Positions 34,744 through 43,378 of a DNA stretch of 64,000 nt are shown here, piece after piece; the first letter of the stretch is position 1, and the number at the start of each line of letters is the position of its first letter. The notes under the pieces were generated by a model that did not search any database, was not told where the DNA came from, and saw only the letters and a program-made list of their open reading frames with translations. The position numbers were made by a program, and so were the translations under genes. Source of the DNA: Cellulosimicrobium arenosum (GTDB taxonomy: Bacteria > Actinomycetota > Actinomycetes > Actinomycetales > Cellulomonadaceae); NCBI RefSeq assembly GCF_014837295.1, contig NZ_JACYHB010000013.1, positions 61,329 through 125,328 of the forward strand, in the 5' to 3' direction.

Positions 34744-35172
34744 ATGACGGACGAGAGCACCGTGCCGCGACCGGCAGCCCCTCCGGCACTGCCCGAGGGA
34801 CGCTACGGTCCACCGTCGACACCGCGGCGCCGCCGGTGGGCGGTCGCCGGGATCTCCCTCGCCGCCGTCGTCGGGGTCGTGGTCACGGTGCTGGTGGGAC
34901 TCGACCACGCCGACCAGGACGTGCGCTTCCAGGACGTCGGGTTCGACGTCGTCGACTCGGAACGGGTCGACGTCACCTTCGAGGTCTACATGGATGCCGG
35001 GACGACGGCGCGGTGCTCGGTGGACGCGCTCTCCGAGAGCTTTGCACAGGTCGGCACGCTCGACGTCACCGTGGGCCCGGTCGACACGACCGAGTCGAGG
35101 TGGACCGTGAGCGTCGCGACGTCCGAGCTCGCGACCACGGGTGTCGTGCAGTCCTGCCTCGCAGCCGACTGA
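34744..35172 (+). CDS. DUF4307 membrane-anchored protein
   Basis: 142-residue protein of the DUF4307 family: short cytoplasmic start with the conserved EGRYGPP, one membrane span (WAVAGISLAAVVGVVVTVLVGL), and an extracytoplasmic beta-rich domain with two Cys (CSVDALSESF and VQSCLAAD) that could form a disulfide. ATG at 34744. In many actinobacteria this gene lies between mca and greA, as here. Its function is unknown. Confidence 0.85.
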   Translation: MTDESTVPRPAAPPALPEGRYGPPSTPRRRRWAVAGISLAAVVGVVVTVLVGLDHADQDVRFQDVGFDVVDSERVDVTFEVYMDAGTTARCSVDALSESFAQVGTLDVTVGPVDTTESRWTVSVATSELATTGVVQSCLAAD

Positions 35173-35419
35173 CTCCGACGGGGCGGCTCTTTGCTATCCT
35201 GAGGGATTCCTGCGCCCGCGTCGTCGGCCGCGCGACGCCTCGGTGCGCGCGTGACGAGCGGGCCACGAAGTTCTCAGACCAGCCGTACGCGCTGCCACCC
35301 GGGCAGCGTCACCGACCCGGGCAGGCAGGCGCGACGCACGAGTGCGCCCGGCTGCCCGTCCCCGGACCCGAACGGCCGCGCGCTGCGCGGCCGTCCACCT
35401 TGGAAGGAAGGAGCGGACC
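35173..35419. other. Spacer upstream of greA
   Basis: 247 bases. No convincing promoter or operator was recognised beyond the ribosome site GGAAGGAAGGAGC immediately before the greA start. Confidence 0.4.
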
Positions 35420-35902
35420 GTGACCGACACCTCAGTCACCTGGTTGACCCAGGAGGCGCACGACAGGCTGCAGGCCGAGCTCGCCCACCTCTCCGGCGAG
35501 GGCCGCACCGAGATCGCCGAGCGCATCGCCGCCGCGCGCGACGAGGGCGACCTCAAGGAGAACGGCGGCTACCACGCCGCGCGCGAGGAGCAGGCCAAGA
35601 ACGAGGCCCGCATCCGCGAGCTCACCGAGAAGCTGCGCAACGTCCAGGTCGGCACGCCCCCCGACGACGGGACGGTCGAGGCCGGCATGGTCGTCACCGC
35701 GACCGTCGCGGGCGACGAGATGACGTTCCTGCTCGGCTCGCGCGAGATCGCCGGGACGACGGAGCTCGACGTCTACTCCCCCACCTCGCCGCTGGGCGCC
35801 GCCATCGACGGCAAGGCCATCGGCGACGAGTCGAGCTACACGGCACCGAACGGGAACGAGATCGCGGTGAAGATCACCGCCGCGACGCCCTTCACGGGCT
35901 GA
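35420..35902 (+). CDS. greA: Transcription elongation factor GreA
   Basis: Rescues backtracked RNA polymerase by stimulating transcript cleavage. 160 residues from GTG at 35420, preceded by GGAAGGAAGGAGCG. The N-terminal coiled-coil hairpin carries the conserved tip RDEGDLKENGGYHAAREEQ, with the acidic residues that coordinate Mg in the polymerase secondary channel. The C-terminal FKBP-like domain includes YSPTSPLGAAIDGKAIGDE. It is followed by a strong terminator, so it is probably a single-gene or two-gene transcript with DUF4307. Confidence 0.95.
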   Translation: MTDTSVTWLTQEAHDRLQAELAHLSGEGRTEIAERIAAARDEGDLKENGGYHAAREEQAKNEARIRELTEKLRNVQVGTPPDDGTVEAGMVVTATVAGDEMTFLLGSREIAGTTELDVYSPTSPLGAAIDGKAIGDESSYTAPNGNEIAVKITAATPFTG

Positions 35903-35924
35903 ACGTCCCGCACCGCTCCACGCC

Positions 35925-35964
35925 ACGACGGCCCGGCACCCCGCGAGGGGTGCCGGGCCGTCGT
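35925..35964. terminator. Bidirectional terminator after greA
   Basis: Perfect 18-bp stem: ACGACGGCCCGGCACCCC (35925-35942) with 35947-35964, loop GCGA. Between the convergent greA and ilvA stops. Confidence 0.9.
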
Positions 35965-35975
35965 CGTCCCCACCG

Positions 35976-37259
35976 TCAGGCGGAGGAGCTGCGACCGCTG
36001 AGCTCCACGCGGTAGCCGTCCGCCCGGAGCTTCGCGACGAGCTCGTCGCAGTGCTCGGGGCCCTTCGTCTCGACCTGCATGCGCACCCAGGTCTCACCGA
36101 TCGCCAGCCCGACGTCGGTGCGGTCGTGGTCGATGTGCATGACGTTGCCCCCGGTGGTGGCGATCGACTCGAGCATCCTCGACAGCGCTCCCGGACGGTC
36201 GTCGAGCAGCACCTGGAGCTGGACGTACCGCCCCGCGGCGGCGAGCCCGTGCCGCACGACCCGCAGCAGCACCAGCGGGTCCACGTTCCCGCCGGACAGC
36301 ACGACGACGACGGGCCCCTCGAGCGGCTGCGCACCGGCGGACCGTGCCGGGTCCGCGACGTCGACCACGCGCGGCGCGGCCAGCAGCGCCGCGACGCCCG
36401 CCGCCCCGGCCGGCTCCACGAGGAGCTTCGCCCGCTCGGCGACCATGAGCAGCGCGCGGGACAGCTCGTCCTCGCTGACCGTGCGCACCTCGACGCCGTA
36501 CCGCTCCAGGAGGGCGAACGGCACCACGCCCGGCGTACCGACGGCGATCCCGTCGGCCATCGTCGAGCGCAGCCGCACCGACGTCGGCCGGCCCGCGGCG
36601 AGCGACCCGGGAAAGGCCGCCGCACGTTCCGCCTGCACGCCCACGACGCGCACGTGCGGCGCGGTGGCGGCGAACGCCGCGGCGAGGCCCGCCACGAGCC
36701 CGCCGCCACCGAGAGGTGCGACGACGGTCGCGACGTCGGGCACCTGGTCGAGGATCTCGAGCGCGATGGTCCCCTGGCCCGCCACGATGTCGCGGTGGTC
36801 GAACGGGTGGATGAGCACGGCGCCCGTCCGTCGGGACTCCGAGTGCGCCGCGGCCAGCGTCTCGTCGACCGTCGAGCCGACGAGGCGGACCTCGGCCCCG
36901 TACTGACGGGTCGCCGCGACCTTCGGCAGCGCGGCGTCGACCGGCATGTAGACGATCGCGCGGATCCCGAGCAGCCCGGCCGCGAGCGCCACTCCCTGGG
37001 CATGGTTGCCCGCGCTCGCGGCGATCACCCCGCGCGACTTCTCCGCGTCGGAGAGCCGGGCCATGCGCACGTACGCGCCGCGGACCTTGAACGATCCGGC
37101 GCGCTGCAGGTTCTCGCACTTGAGCAGGACCTCGACCCCGGCGGCCGCGCTGATCGCCCGGCTCGACTGGACCGGAGTGCCGGTGGCGACGCCGTCGAGC
37201 AGCCGGGCCGCCGCCCGCAGCTCGTCGAGCGTCAGGTCGTGGACGGCCTCGCCCGTCAC
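35976..37259 (-). CDS. ilvA: Threonine ammonia-lyase with ACT domain
   Basis: PLP enzyme deaminating threonine to 2-oxobutyrate. 427 residues from GTG at 37259. PLP-Lys58 lies in AGSFKVRGAY; the phosphate-binding loop reads PLGGGGLVAG; VVVLSGGNVDP closes the catalytic domain. The last 80 residues (YVQLQVLLDDRPGALSRMLE) form one ACT domain. This single-ACT short form is usual in actinobacteria; it may be biosynthetic or catabolic, and no isoleucine genes are adjacent. The start overlaps the preceding transporter stop by four bases. Confidence 0.93.
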   Translation of the reverse strand: MTGEAVHDLTLDELRAAARLLDGVATGTPVQSSRAISAAAGVEVLLKCENLQRAGSFKVRGAYVRMARLSDAEKSRGVIAASAGNHAQGVALAAGLLGIRAIVYMPVDAALPKVAATRQYGAEVRLVGSTVDETLAAAHSESRRTGAVLIHPFDHRDIVAGQGTIALEILDQVPDVATVVAPLGGGGLVAGLAAAFAATAPHVRVVGVQAERAAAFPGSLAAGRPTSVRLRSTMADGIAVGTPGVVPFALLERYGVEVRTVSEDELSRALLMVAERAKLLVEPAGAAGVAALLAAPRVVDVADPARSAGAQPLEGPVVVVLSGGNVDPLVLLRVVRHGLAAAGRYVQLQVLLDDRPGALSRMLESIATTGGNVMHIDHDRTDVGLAIGETWVRMQVETKGPEHCDELVAKLRADGYRVELSGRSSSA

Positions 37260-38515
37260 CGCGTGGTGCCTCGCCCACCGCTCGCGTCGTCCCCGCGCAC
37301 GACCGGGGAGTCGTGAGCGGACGACCGGGAGGTGTCGGCGTCGGGGTCCTCGATCACCCGTGGTTGGGGATCGCCGCGCACGACGACGCGTTCCTCCGTA
37401 CCGAGCGCCGGGAACTTGTCGTGCCCGTGGAGATAGAGGATCACGGTGTTGAGCACCGCCGCGATCGGGACGGCGAACAGGGCGCCCACGATGCCCGCGG
37501 CGAAGCCTCCCGCAGCCACCACGAGCAGCACGGCGACGGGGTGCAGCGAGACGGCGTGCCCCATGAGGAACGGCTGCAGGATGTGTCCCTCGATCTGCTG
37601 CACGAGCAGCACGATCCCGAGCATGATCAGGGCTGGCACCCAGCCTTCGGCGACCAGCACGACGAGCACCGCGACGACGCCGGTGACGACGGCGCCGACG
37701 ACGGGGATGAACGACCCGACGAACACCAGGATGGCGAGCGGCAGGGCGAGGGTCGGGACGAAGAACGCGGCCCCGATCCCGATGCCGACGGCGTCGACCG
37801 CAGCGACGAGGATCTGCGTGCGCGTGTACGCCGCGAGCGTGATGATGCCCCGCCGGCCCGCCTGGTGGACCCGGTCCCGCGAGCGCAGCGGCAGGAGGCC
37901 GACCGTCCAGGACCAGATGGTGCGGCCGTCCAGCAGGAAGAAGAACGTGCAGAACAGGGCGATGAGCGCGCCCGCGAGGACGTGGCCGACCGTCGTCGCC
38001 GCGCCGAGCGCGCCGGAGACGATGCTGCTCTGGTTGTCCGAGAGCGCCGACTCCGCCTGGTCGAGGTAGGAGCTGAGCGTCGCGGAGTCGAGGCCGAGCG
38101 GCCCGTCGGCGAGCCAGTCGAGGAGCTGGTCGAACCCGGCGACGGCCTGCTCGCGCAGGTCCTGGAACCCGCTGACGATCTGCTGCCCGGCGAGCGTGAC
38201 GAGGCCGGCGACCACGATGAGCATGCCGAACAGTGCCGCGGCGGACGCCCACGCGCGAGACATGTGCAGGCGTCGCTGGAAGAAGTGCTGGACCGGCGTG
38301 AGCAGGACGGTGAGGAGCAGGGCCACGGCGATGGGCACGACGATGACCTTGAGCTCGGTCATCACCCAGAGGGTCGCGGCGATCAGACCGCCGATGAGCA
38401 GCAGCCGCCACGACCATGCTGCCGCCGCGCGCACGGCGTCCGTCACGGCGGAGGCCCCGGGTGCGGGGGGAGGGATCGGCGCCGGCTCGGCAGGTTGGTC
38501 GTTCGCTGTCGTCAC
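37256..38515 (-). CDS. AI-2E family transporter
   Basis: Eight-span membrane protein of the AI-2E (PF01594) family, 419 residues from GTG at 38515. After a Pro-rich cytoplasmic start come helices beginning WRLLLIGGLIAATLWVMTELKVIVVP. Characteristic features are the long extracytoplasmic stretch between helices 2 and 3 (residues about 110-165) and QQIEGHILQPFLMGHAVSLHP. Members export varied substrates; some act as Na+(Li+)/H+ antiporters, and the signal-molecule name should not be taken literally. The C-terminus is an acidic, probably disordered tail. Coupled to ilvA by a four-base overlap. Confidence 0.88.
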   Translation of the reverse strand: MTTANDQPAEPAPIPPPAPGASAVTDAVRAAAAWSWRLLLIGGLIAATLWVMTELKVIVVPIAVALLLTVLLTPVQHFFQRRLHMSRAWASAAALFGMLIVVAGLVTLAGQQIVSGFQDLREQAVAGFDQLLDWLADGPLGLDSATLSSYLDQAESALSDNQSSIVSGALGAATTVGHVLAGALIALFCTFFFLLDGRTIWSWTVGLLPLRSRDRVHQAGRRGIITLAAYTRTQILVAAVDAVGIGIGAAFFVPTLALPLAILVFVGSFIPVVGAVVTGVVAVLVVLVAEGWVPALIMLGIVLLVQQIEGHILQPFLMGHAVSLHPVAVLLVVAAGGFAAGIVGALFAVPIAAVLNTVILYLHGHDKFPALGTEERVVVRGDPQPRVIEDPDADTSRSSAHDSPVVRGDDASGGRGTTR

Positions 38516-38671
38516 GCCCCAACACTAGGTGAGCGGCTAAGGCGTCGCGCGCGCCCACGCGTTCCTGCGCACGATCTCCTCCGTCCCGGTCGGCTGGCAC
38601 GGCCCCCGGGCGGGCGGGACAGTGGTGCCGGAACGGCCGCACGCGGCGGCACGGACGAGACGGAGGCCTGG

Positions 38672-39324
38672 ATGCAGATCGACCTGGACGGCAGGACCGC
38701 GCTGGTGACCGGCTCTGCGCAGGGGATCGGGCTGGCGATCGCGCGCACGCTCGCGGACTGCGGGGCGAGCGTCGTCGTCAACGGACGGTCGGACGAGACC
38801 TCGCAGCGTGCCGCGGCCGACGTGCGCGCGCACGTGCCGGGAGCGGACGTGCGCGGGGTCGCGGCCGACCTCGCCACCGACGACGGCGCGGCGGCCCTGC
38901 TCGAGGCGGTCCCCGGTGTCGACGTCCTGGTCAACAACCTCGGCATCTTCTCGAGCGCCGACCCGTTGGAGATCGACGACGCCGAGTGGCGACGGTTCTT
39001 CGAGGTGGACGTCCTGGCGGGGGTGCGGGCTTCGCCAAGGCCGCCGCAGGGACGGGCGTGACGGTGAACAGCGTCCTGGCGGGCCCGACGCACACCGGCG
39101 GCGTCGAGTCGTTCGCGCGCGAGCTCGTCGGCGACGACCTGCCGTGGGACGAGGCGCAGCGCGTCTTCATGCGCGAGCACCGGCCCCAGTCGCTCCTGCA
39201 ACGGCTCATCGAGCCCGAGGAGATCGCCCACATGGTCGCCTATCTCGCGTCACCGCTCGCGTCTGCGACGACAGGCGCGGCGGTGCGCGTCGACGGCGGG
39301 TACATCGACTCGATCGTCCCGTGA
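38672..39324 (+). pseudogene. SDR oxidoreductase broken by internal deletion
   Basis: Remains of a short-chain dehydrogenase. Frame 1, from ATG at 38672 (ribosome site ACGGAGGCCTG), encodes the Rossmann start LVTGSAQGIGLAIARTLA and VDVLVNNLGIFSSADPLEI, then stops at 39061. The last third continues in another frame from about 39028: [20 protein letters not shown] ... [17 protein letters not shown], ending at 39324. Compared with intact relatives of about 265 residues, roughly 48 residues between the end of strand 4 and helix 5 are missing; these contain the catalytic Ser and the Tyr-x-x-x-Lys pair. The junction lies near 39023-39030 (GTGCGGGC). Inactive if the assembly is right. Confidence 0.85.
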
Positions 39325-39334
39325 GGGCTCGGTC

Positions 39335-39355
39335 CGGGCCGTGGCGCACGGCCCG
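39335..39355 (+). terminator. Hairpin after the broken SDR gene
   Basis: CGGGCCGTG (39335-39343) and CACGGCCCG (39347-39355) with loop GCG, ten bases after the stop. Confidence 0.65.
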
Positions 39356-39487
39356 CGCCCCCGACCCGGAACACTCGGAGCCCTGCCCGCGTTCTACCCG
39401 CTGCCAGGTCGATGCGTCGTGGGCCCGGGGCCTCTCGCCGGTCCCCCTCAGCGCCCCGGTCGTCCCGGCATCTTCAGGAGGTATGTG

Positions 39488-40162
39488 GTGAACTCGATCT
39501 TCGACGCCCTCTTCGGCTCGTCCGGCAAGACCACCATGGTCGCGCCGGAGGACACGCTGCCCGGACGCGAGTCCCCCGTCCTGCGCACGCCCCGACCCCA
39601 CACCGTGCTCGGCACCTCGATCACCGGCCCCTGGCCCGAGGGCACCCGCGTGCTCTACCTCGCGATGGGCTGTTTCTGGGGCGCCGAGGAGATCTACTGG
39701 CAGGTCCCGGGCGTGGTGAGCACCGCCGTCGGGTACATGGGCGGGACGACGCCGAACCCGACCTACGAGGAGGCGTGCACCGCCCGCACGGGGCACACCG
39801 AGACCGCGCTCGTGGCCTACGACCCCGCGAAGGTCTCCGAGGAGGAGCTTCTCAAGATCTTCTGGGAGCGCCACGACCCGACGCAGGGCTACCGGCAGGG
39901 GAACGACGTCGGCACGCAGTACCGCTCCGCGGTGTACTGGACGACGCCCGAGCAGGAGAAGGCGGTCCGTGCGACGGCCGAGCGCTACGGCGAGGTGCTC
40001 GCCGCGAAGGGCTACGACCCGATCACGACCGACATGCGGCCCGCGTCCGAGGCCGGTCCGTTCTACTACGCCGAGAACTACCACCAGCAGTATCTCGACA
40101 AGAACCCGCACGGCTACCGCTGCCACGCGACGACGGGCGTCCCGTTCCCCGACGCGGCGTAG
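39488..40162 (+). CDS. msrA: Peptide methionine sulfoxide reductase A
   Basis: Reduces methionine S-sulfoxide in proteins. 224 residues from GTG at 39488 (CAGGAGGTAT upstream). The catalytic Cys62 is in [12 protein letters not shown]; other family motifs are [27 protein letters not shown], and [18 protein letters not shown] with the resolving Cys. About 45 residues precede the core, somewhat longer than the minimal enzyme. Cytoplasmic. Single gene with a terminator downstream. Confidence 0.95.
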   Translation: MNSIFDALFGSSGKTTMVAPEDTLPGRESPVLRTPRPHTVLGTSITGPWPEGTRVLYLAMGCFWGAEEIYWQVPGVVSTAVGYMGGTTPNPTYEEACTARTGHTETALVAYDPAKVSEEELLKIFWERHDPTQGYRQGNDVGTQYRSAVYWTTPEQEKAVRATAERYGEVLAAKGYDPITTDMRPASEAGPFYYAENYHQQYLDKNPHGYRCHATTGVPFPDAA

Positions 40163-40183
40163 CACGCACTCTCAGCACGTGAC

Positions 40184-40217
40184 GACCGTGGCGCGCCGAC
40201 GGTGGCGCGCCACGGTC
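40184..40217 (+). terminator. Terminator after msrA
   Basis: GACCGTGGCGCGCC (40184-40197) pairs perfectly with GGCGCGCCACGGTC (40204-40217); loop GACGGT. Confidence 0.8.
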
Positions 40218-40380
40218 AGCTTCTGATCGACCCGGCGTGGGTGACGGGCGCGCGCAGCCGTCCGAGCGGGTGGCGGTAGCCCTCTCGGCTCACGAGCTCG
40301 GCGTATGTCCAGACCTCGCACGAGATGCGCGCGCCGTCCCCGCGCGTGCCTGGTCGCCGTCGCCGTGACTAGATGGAGCC

Positions 40381-41220
40381 ATGAACTCGGCCACCTCTCA
40401 CACTGCCCAGGACGGAACCCGGATCCCCTCGATCGGGTTCGGCACGTACAGGCTGCGCGGCTCGGACGGCGCGGACACGATCGCGCGCGCGATCGACGCC
40501 GGCTACCGCCTGGTCGACTCCGCGTTCAGCTACGAGAACGAGGGCGCGGTCGGCGCGGCGGTCCGCCGCTCGTCGGTCCCGCGCGAGGACCTGATCGTCA
40601 CGTCCAAGCTCCCGGGCCGCTACCTGGAGCACGACGCCGCCGTGCGCGCCGTCGAGGAGTCGCTGTTCCGGACGGGGCTCGACCACATCGACCTCTACCT
40701 CGTCCACTGGCCCAACCCGGGGCGCGGGACGTACGTCGAGGCGTACGAGGCCCTCGTCGAGTGCCGGGAGCGCGGGCTGGTCCGCCACGTGGGCGTCTCG
40801 AACTTCCTGCCCGACCACCTCGACGAGGTGATCGCCGCGACCGGGGTCACGCCGGTCGTCAACCAGGTCGAGCTGCACCCCTACTTCCCGCAGGCAGACC
40901 AGCGCGCCGCCGACGCGGCGCGGGGGATCGTCACCGAGGCGTGGAGCCCCATCGGGCGGGCGAACGAGCTGCTGACCGATCCCGTGGTCGTCGGCGTGGC
41001 CGACGCGCACGGCGTCTCGCCCGCGCAGGCGATCCTGCGCTGGCACGTGGAGCTCGGCGTCGTGCCGATCCCCAAGGCGTCCTCGCCCGGGCGCCAGCGC
41101 GAGAACCTCGACGTCTTCTCGTTCGAGCTCTCACCGCGCGAGATGACCGCGCTCACGGAGCTCGCGCGCGTGGACGGACGCACGAACGGCCAGGACCCCG
41201 CCGTCTACGAGGAGCTCTGA
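40381..41220 (+). CDS. Aldo/keto reductase
   Basis: Second AKR-family oxidoreductase in the window, 279 residues. The tetrad is intact: Asp46 and Tyr51 (RLVDSAFSYENE), Lys76 (VTSKLP), His109 (YLVHWP). It is typical of the 2,5-diketo-D-gluconate reductase branch (VPIPKASSPGRQRENLDVF). ATG at 40381 has no ribosome site, but CTAGAT lies six bases upstream, consistent with a leaderless transcript. The substrate is unknown; clearly diverged from the paralogue at 12042. Confidence 0.9.
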   Translation: MNSATSHTAQDGTRIPSIGFGTYRLRGSDGADTIARAIDAGYRLVDSAFSYENEGAVGAAVRRSSVPREDLIVTSKLPGRYLEHDAAVRAVEESLFRTGLDHIDLYLVHWPNPGRGTYVEAYEALVECRERGLVRHVGVSNFLPDHLDEVIAATGVTPVVNQVELHPYFPQADQRAADAARGIVTEAWSPIGRANELLTDPVVVGVADAHGVSPAQAILRWHVELGVVPIPKASSPGRQRENLDVFSFELSPREMTALTELARVDGRTNGQDPAVYEEL

Positions 41221-41266
41221 GCGGAGGCGTCGGGCACATGCCCCCGCGCGCCGGGCATGGCACGGT

Positions 41267-42136
41267 GTGCGGGTGACGTCCTCCCCCGCCACCGGTCCGT
41301 CCGCGCTCGCGCCCGACGCCGCACCGCCGCCGTGGTCCGTCGGCTCCCCGGCCCGGTTGCTCGCCGCCGTCCTCGTCTCCGGTGCGGCGGTGCTGCTCTT
41401 CGCGGTGCACGTCCGTCCGCTCGGCTACGTCCCGCTGGTGCTGGGGATCGCGCTCGGCTGGGCGGTCGACCGCAGGCTGGGCCGCGACCTGGCCCTGATC
41501 GGCGTCGGCATGGCGATCATCTCCGCGATCTCGTTGGAGGCGGACCTCTCGGACGCCGGGATGGCGCGGTTCACGATCGCGTTGTCGCTCGCGGTGCTCG
41601 TCCCGTGGGCGGTGTCGCGGTTCGCGTTCGGCGACCGGACGATCCGGTTCCCGGTCGCGACCGGCCGACGCTGGTCGCGCGGCCAGCTCGTGTACCTCGC
41701 GGTGGTCGTCGTCGCCGGGTACCTGATCCTCCCGTTCTACTTCATCGGGTCCGGCGCCTACCAGAACTGGCCCGACGTCACGGGCGGGCAGGAGATCGCG
41801 CGCCTGTTCGTGGGGGTCAACGCGGTGGGCATCTGGGACGAGCTGTTCTTCGTGTGCGTGGTGTTCGCGCTGTACCGCGAGCACTTCGGCCTGTGGACGG
41901 CGAACCTCCTGCAGGCGACGGTCTTCGTGTCGTTCCTGTGGGAGCTCGGCTACCGCGAGTGGGGGCCGCTGCTGACGGTCCCGTTCGCGCTCGTGCAGGG
42001 CTGGATCTTCTCGTGGAGCAAGTCCTTCACGTACGTCGTGGCCGTCCACCTGCTGTTCGACCTCGTCGTGTTCGGCGTGCTGGTGCACGCCCACCACCCC
42101 GAGCTGTTCGACGTGTTCGTCACCGCGCCCCGCTGA
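41267..42136 (+). CDS. CPBP-like multi-pass membrane protein
   Basis: 289-residue integral membrane protein with about eight hydrophobic helices, starting at GTG 41267 (a second GTG is two codons in). The segment NAVGIWDELFFVCVVFALYREHFG, then LLQATVFVSFLWELGY and FTYVVAVHLLFDLVVFG, follows the pattern of the CAAX/bacteriocin-immunity (CPBP) membrane protease family, although the first motif has Asp-Glu rather than the usual Glu-Glu. Activity is therefore uncertain. No signal peptide. No clear operon partner. Confidence 0.68.
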   Translation: MRVTSSPATGPSALAPDAAPPPWSVGSPARLLAAVLVSGAAVLLFAVHVRPLGYVPLVLGIALGWAVDRRLGRDLALIGVGMAIISAISLEADLSDAGMARFTIALSLAVLVPWAVSRFAFGDRTIRFPVATGRRWSRGQLVYLAVVVVAGYLILPFYFIGSGAYQNWPDVTGGQEIARLFVGVNAVGIWDELFFVCVVFALYREHFGLWTANLLQATVFVSFLWELGYREWGPLLTVPFALVQGWIFSWSKSFTYVVAVHLLFDLVVFGVLVHAHHPELFDVFVTAPR

Positions 42137-42182
42137 CGTCGTCGGACCGTGCTCTCGGGCACCGGGCGCCGCCCGCCCGTCT

Positions 42183-42833
42183 CTACCGGGGCGGGTCGAG
42201 CGGAGGGACGTAGAACGCGGTCGTGGCCGCCACGCGCGCCGCCACCGTGTCCGCGTCGAGCCCGTCGGCCGCTGCGAGCGCCGCCCCCCAGGCCTCGCTG
42301 CTCGCGGTGTTGAACGCCCGCAGCCGCGGGTCGGTCCCCTGCTCCTCGGGGGCGATCGGACCCTCGCCGTCGTCGAGGTGGAGCGCGAGCCCGAGCAGCG
42401 CGCCGTCCCACCCGACCCCGACGGAACCTGGTCCGTAGGTGTCCCAGAACTCCGCGGGCACCACGGCGGTGTGCTCGAGCGTCAGGCGCGTCCCCTCCGC
42501 CAGCGGTTCGAGCCGCACGTCGACGATCGACGCGTCCTGCGGCGTCGGCGGCCCCATGACCCACGTGAGCCGCAGGTGTCGTGGCGCGTCGCACACGCGG
42601 ATCTCCCCGCCCGCGTTACCATCGGTCTGGTAGGTGCCACCGAGGCGCAGGTCGCCGGAGACCGGCAGGAACCAGCGGGGGATGCGTTCCGGGTTCGTCA
42701 CGGCGTCCCAGAGGTCCTCGACGTCGGCGGGATAGGTTCGCGTGAGCGTCACGACGTGTGCCGCGCCCGCCGGGAGAGTCCCGCTCGCGACCGTCCGCCG
42801 CGCGGCCTCCAGCTCGGCGATGAAGTCCTTCAT
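42183..42833 (-). CDS. SRPBCC (AHSA1-like) protein
   Basis: 216-residue START/AHSA1-like protein: VVTLTRTYPADVEDLWDAVTNPERIPRWFLPVSGDLRLGG (quoted in part: residues 26-65) and the long C-terminal helix. Such proteins often sit behind an ArsR regulator, as here, and may bind a hydrophobic ligand. ATG at 42833 overlaps the ArsR stop by four bases, so the two are translationally coupled. It has a longer C-terminal half than the 150-residue basic AHSA1 unit. Function unknown. Confidence 0.85.
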   Translation of the reverse strand: MKDFIAELEAARRTVASGTLPAGAAHVVTLTRTYPADVEDLWDAVTNPERIPRWFLPVSGDLRLGGTYQTDGNAGGEIRVCDAPRHLRLTWVMGPPTPQDASIVDVRLEPLAEGTRLTLEHTAVVPAEFWDTYGPGSVGVGWDGALLGLALHLDDGEGPIAPEEQGTDPRLRAFNTASSEAWGAALAAADGLDADTVAARVAATTAFYVPPLDPPR

Positions 42834-43246
42834 GCTGTCCTCCGGGTGATGTCGGTGGTGCTGTCGGTGGTGGTGGTCGTGCCGTCCGCGTCCCGGGCGG
42901 TCGGGGCCGCGCCCGCGGCCCGACGCCGACCTGCCGCACCGCGGGCCAGCTCGGTCCCGAGGGCGTCGAGCCGTTGCTCCCAGAACCGGCGCAGGCCGGC
43001 GGCCCAGTCCTCGACCGCGCCGAGGGGGGTCGGGTCGAGCGCGTAGAGGCGGCGCGCTCCCTCGGGGCGCACCGTCGCGAAGCCGCTCGTGCGCAGCACC
43101 CGCAGGTGCTGGGATACCGCAGGCTGGCTGATCGAGAACTCGGCCCCGACGAGCGCCGAGATCTCGCCCGCAGGCCGCTCGCCCTGGGCCAGGATCTCGA
43201 GGATGCGGCGCCGGACAGGGTCCCCGAGGACGTCGAACGCTTCCAT
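42830..43246 (-). CDS. ArsR-family repressor
   Basis: 138-residue winged-helix regulator; VLGDPVRRRILEILAQGERPAGEIS and ISQPAVSQHLRVLRTSGFATV give the DNA-binding part, ending with a Thr/Ala/Asp-rich disordered tail. It lacks the Cys pairs of metal-sensing ArsR proteins and belongs to the group paired with SRPBCC proteins. ATG at 43246 has no ribosome site; TAAACA ends eight bases before it and TTGACT precedes by 16 bases, so the pair is probably made from a leaderless mRNA. Confidence 0.9.
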   Translation of the reverse strand: MEAFDVLGDPVRRRILEILAQGERPAGEISALVGAEFSISQPAVSQHLRVLRTSGFATVRPEGARRLYALDPTPLGAVEDWAAGLRRFWEQRLDALGTELARGAAGRRRAAGAAPTARDADGTTTTTDSTTDITRRTA

Positions 43247-43254
43247 GGGACCAA

Positions 43255-43282
43255 TGTTTAGTCAGGTTCTTATATAAGTCAA
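43255..43282 (-). promoter_or_regulatory. Promoter of the ArsR/SRPBCC pair
   Basis: Minus strand TTGACT (43277-43282), 16-base AT-rich spacer containing TATATAAG, TAAACA (43255-43260). The predicted start of transcription is at or next to the ATG at 43246. Confidence 0.65.
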
Positions 43283-43378
43283 GACGAAACTGCGAGGACG
43301 CGCGGCGAACAGCAGCAACGAGACGTCTCCTGCGCCAGACAGGAACCGGCACCAGAGCGCCCGCGCCGGACACGGGTC

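Noticed and set aside
38986..39324. Second half of the SDR read as a separate 112-residue gene
   Set aside because: No ribosome site before its ATG, and its sequence continues the upstream Rossmann half after a gap; one broken gene explains both frames.
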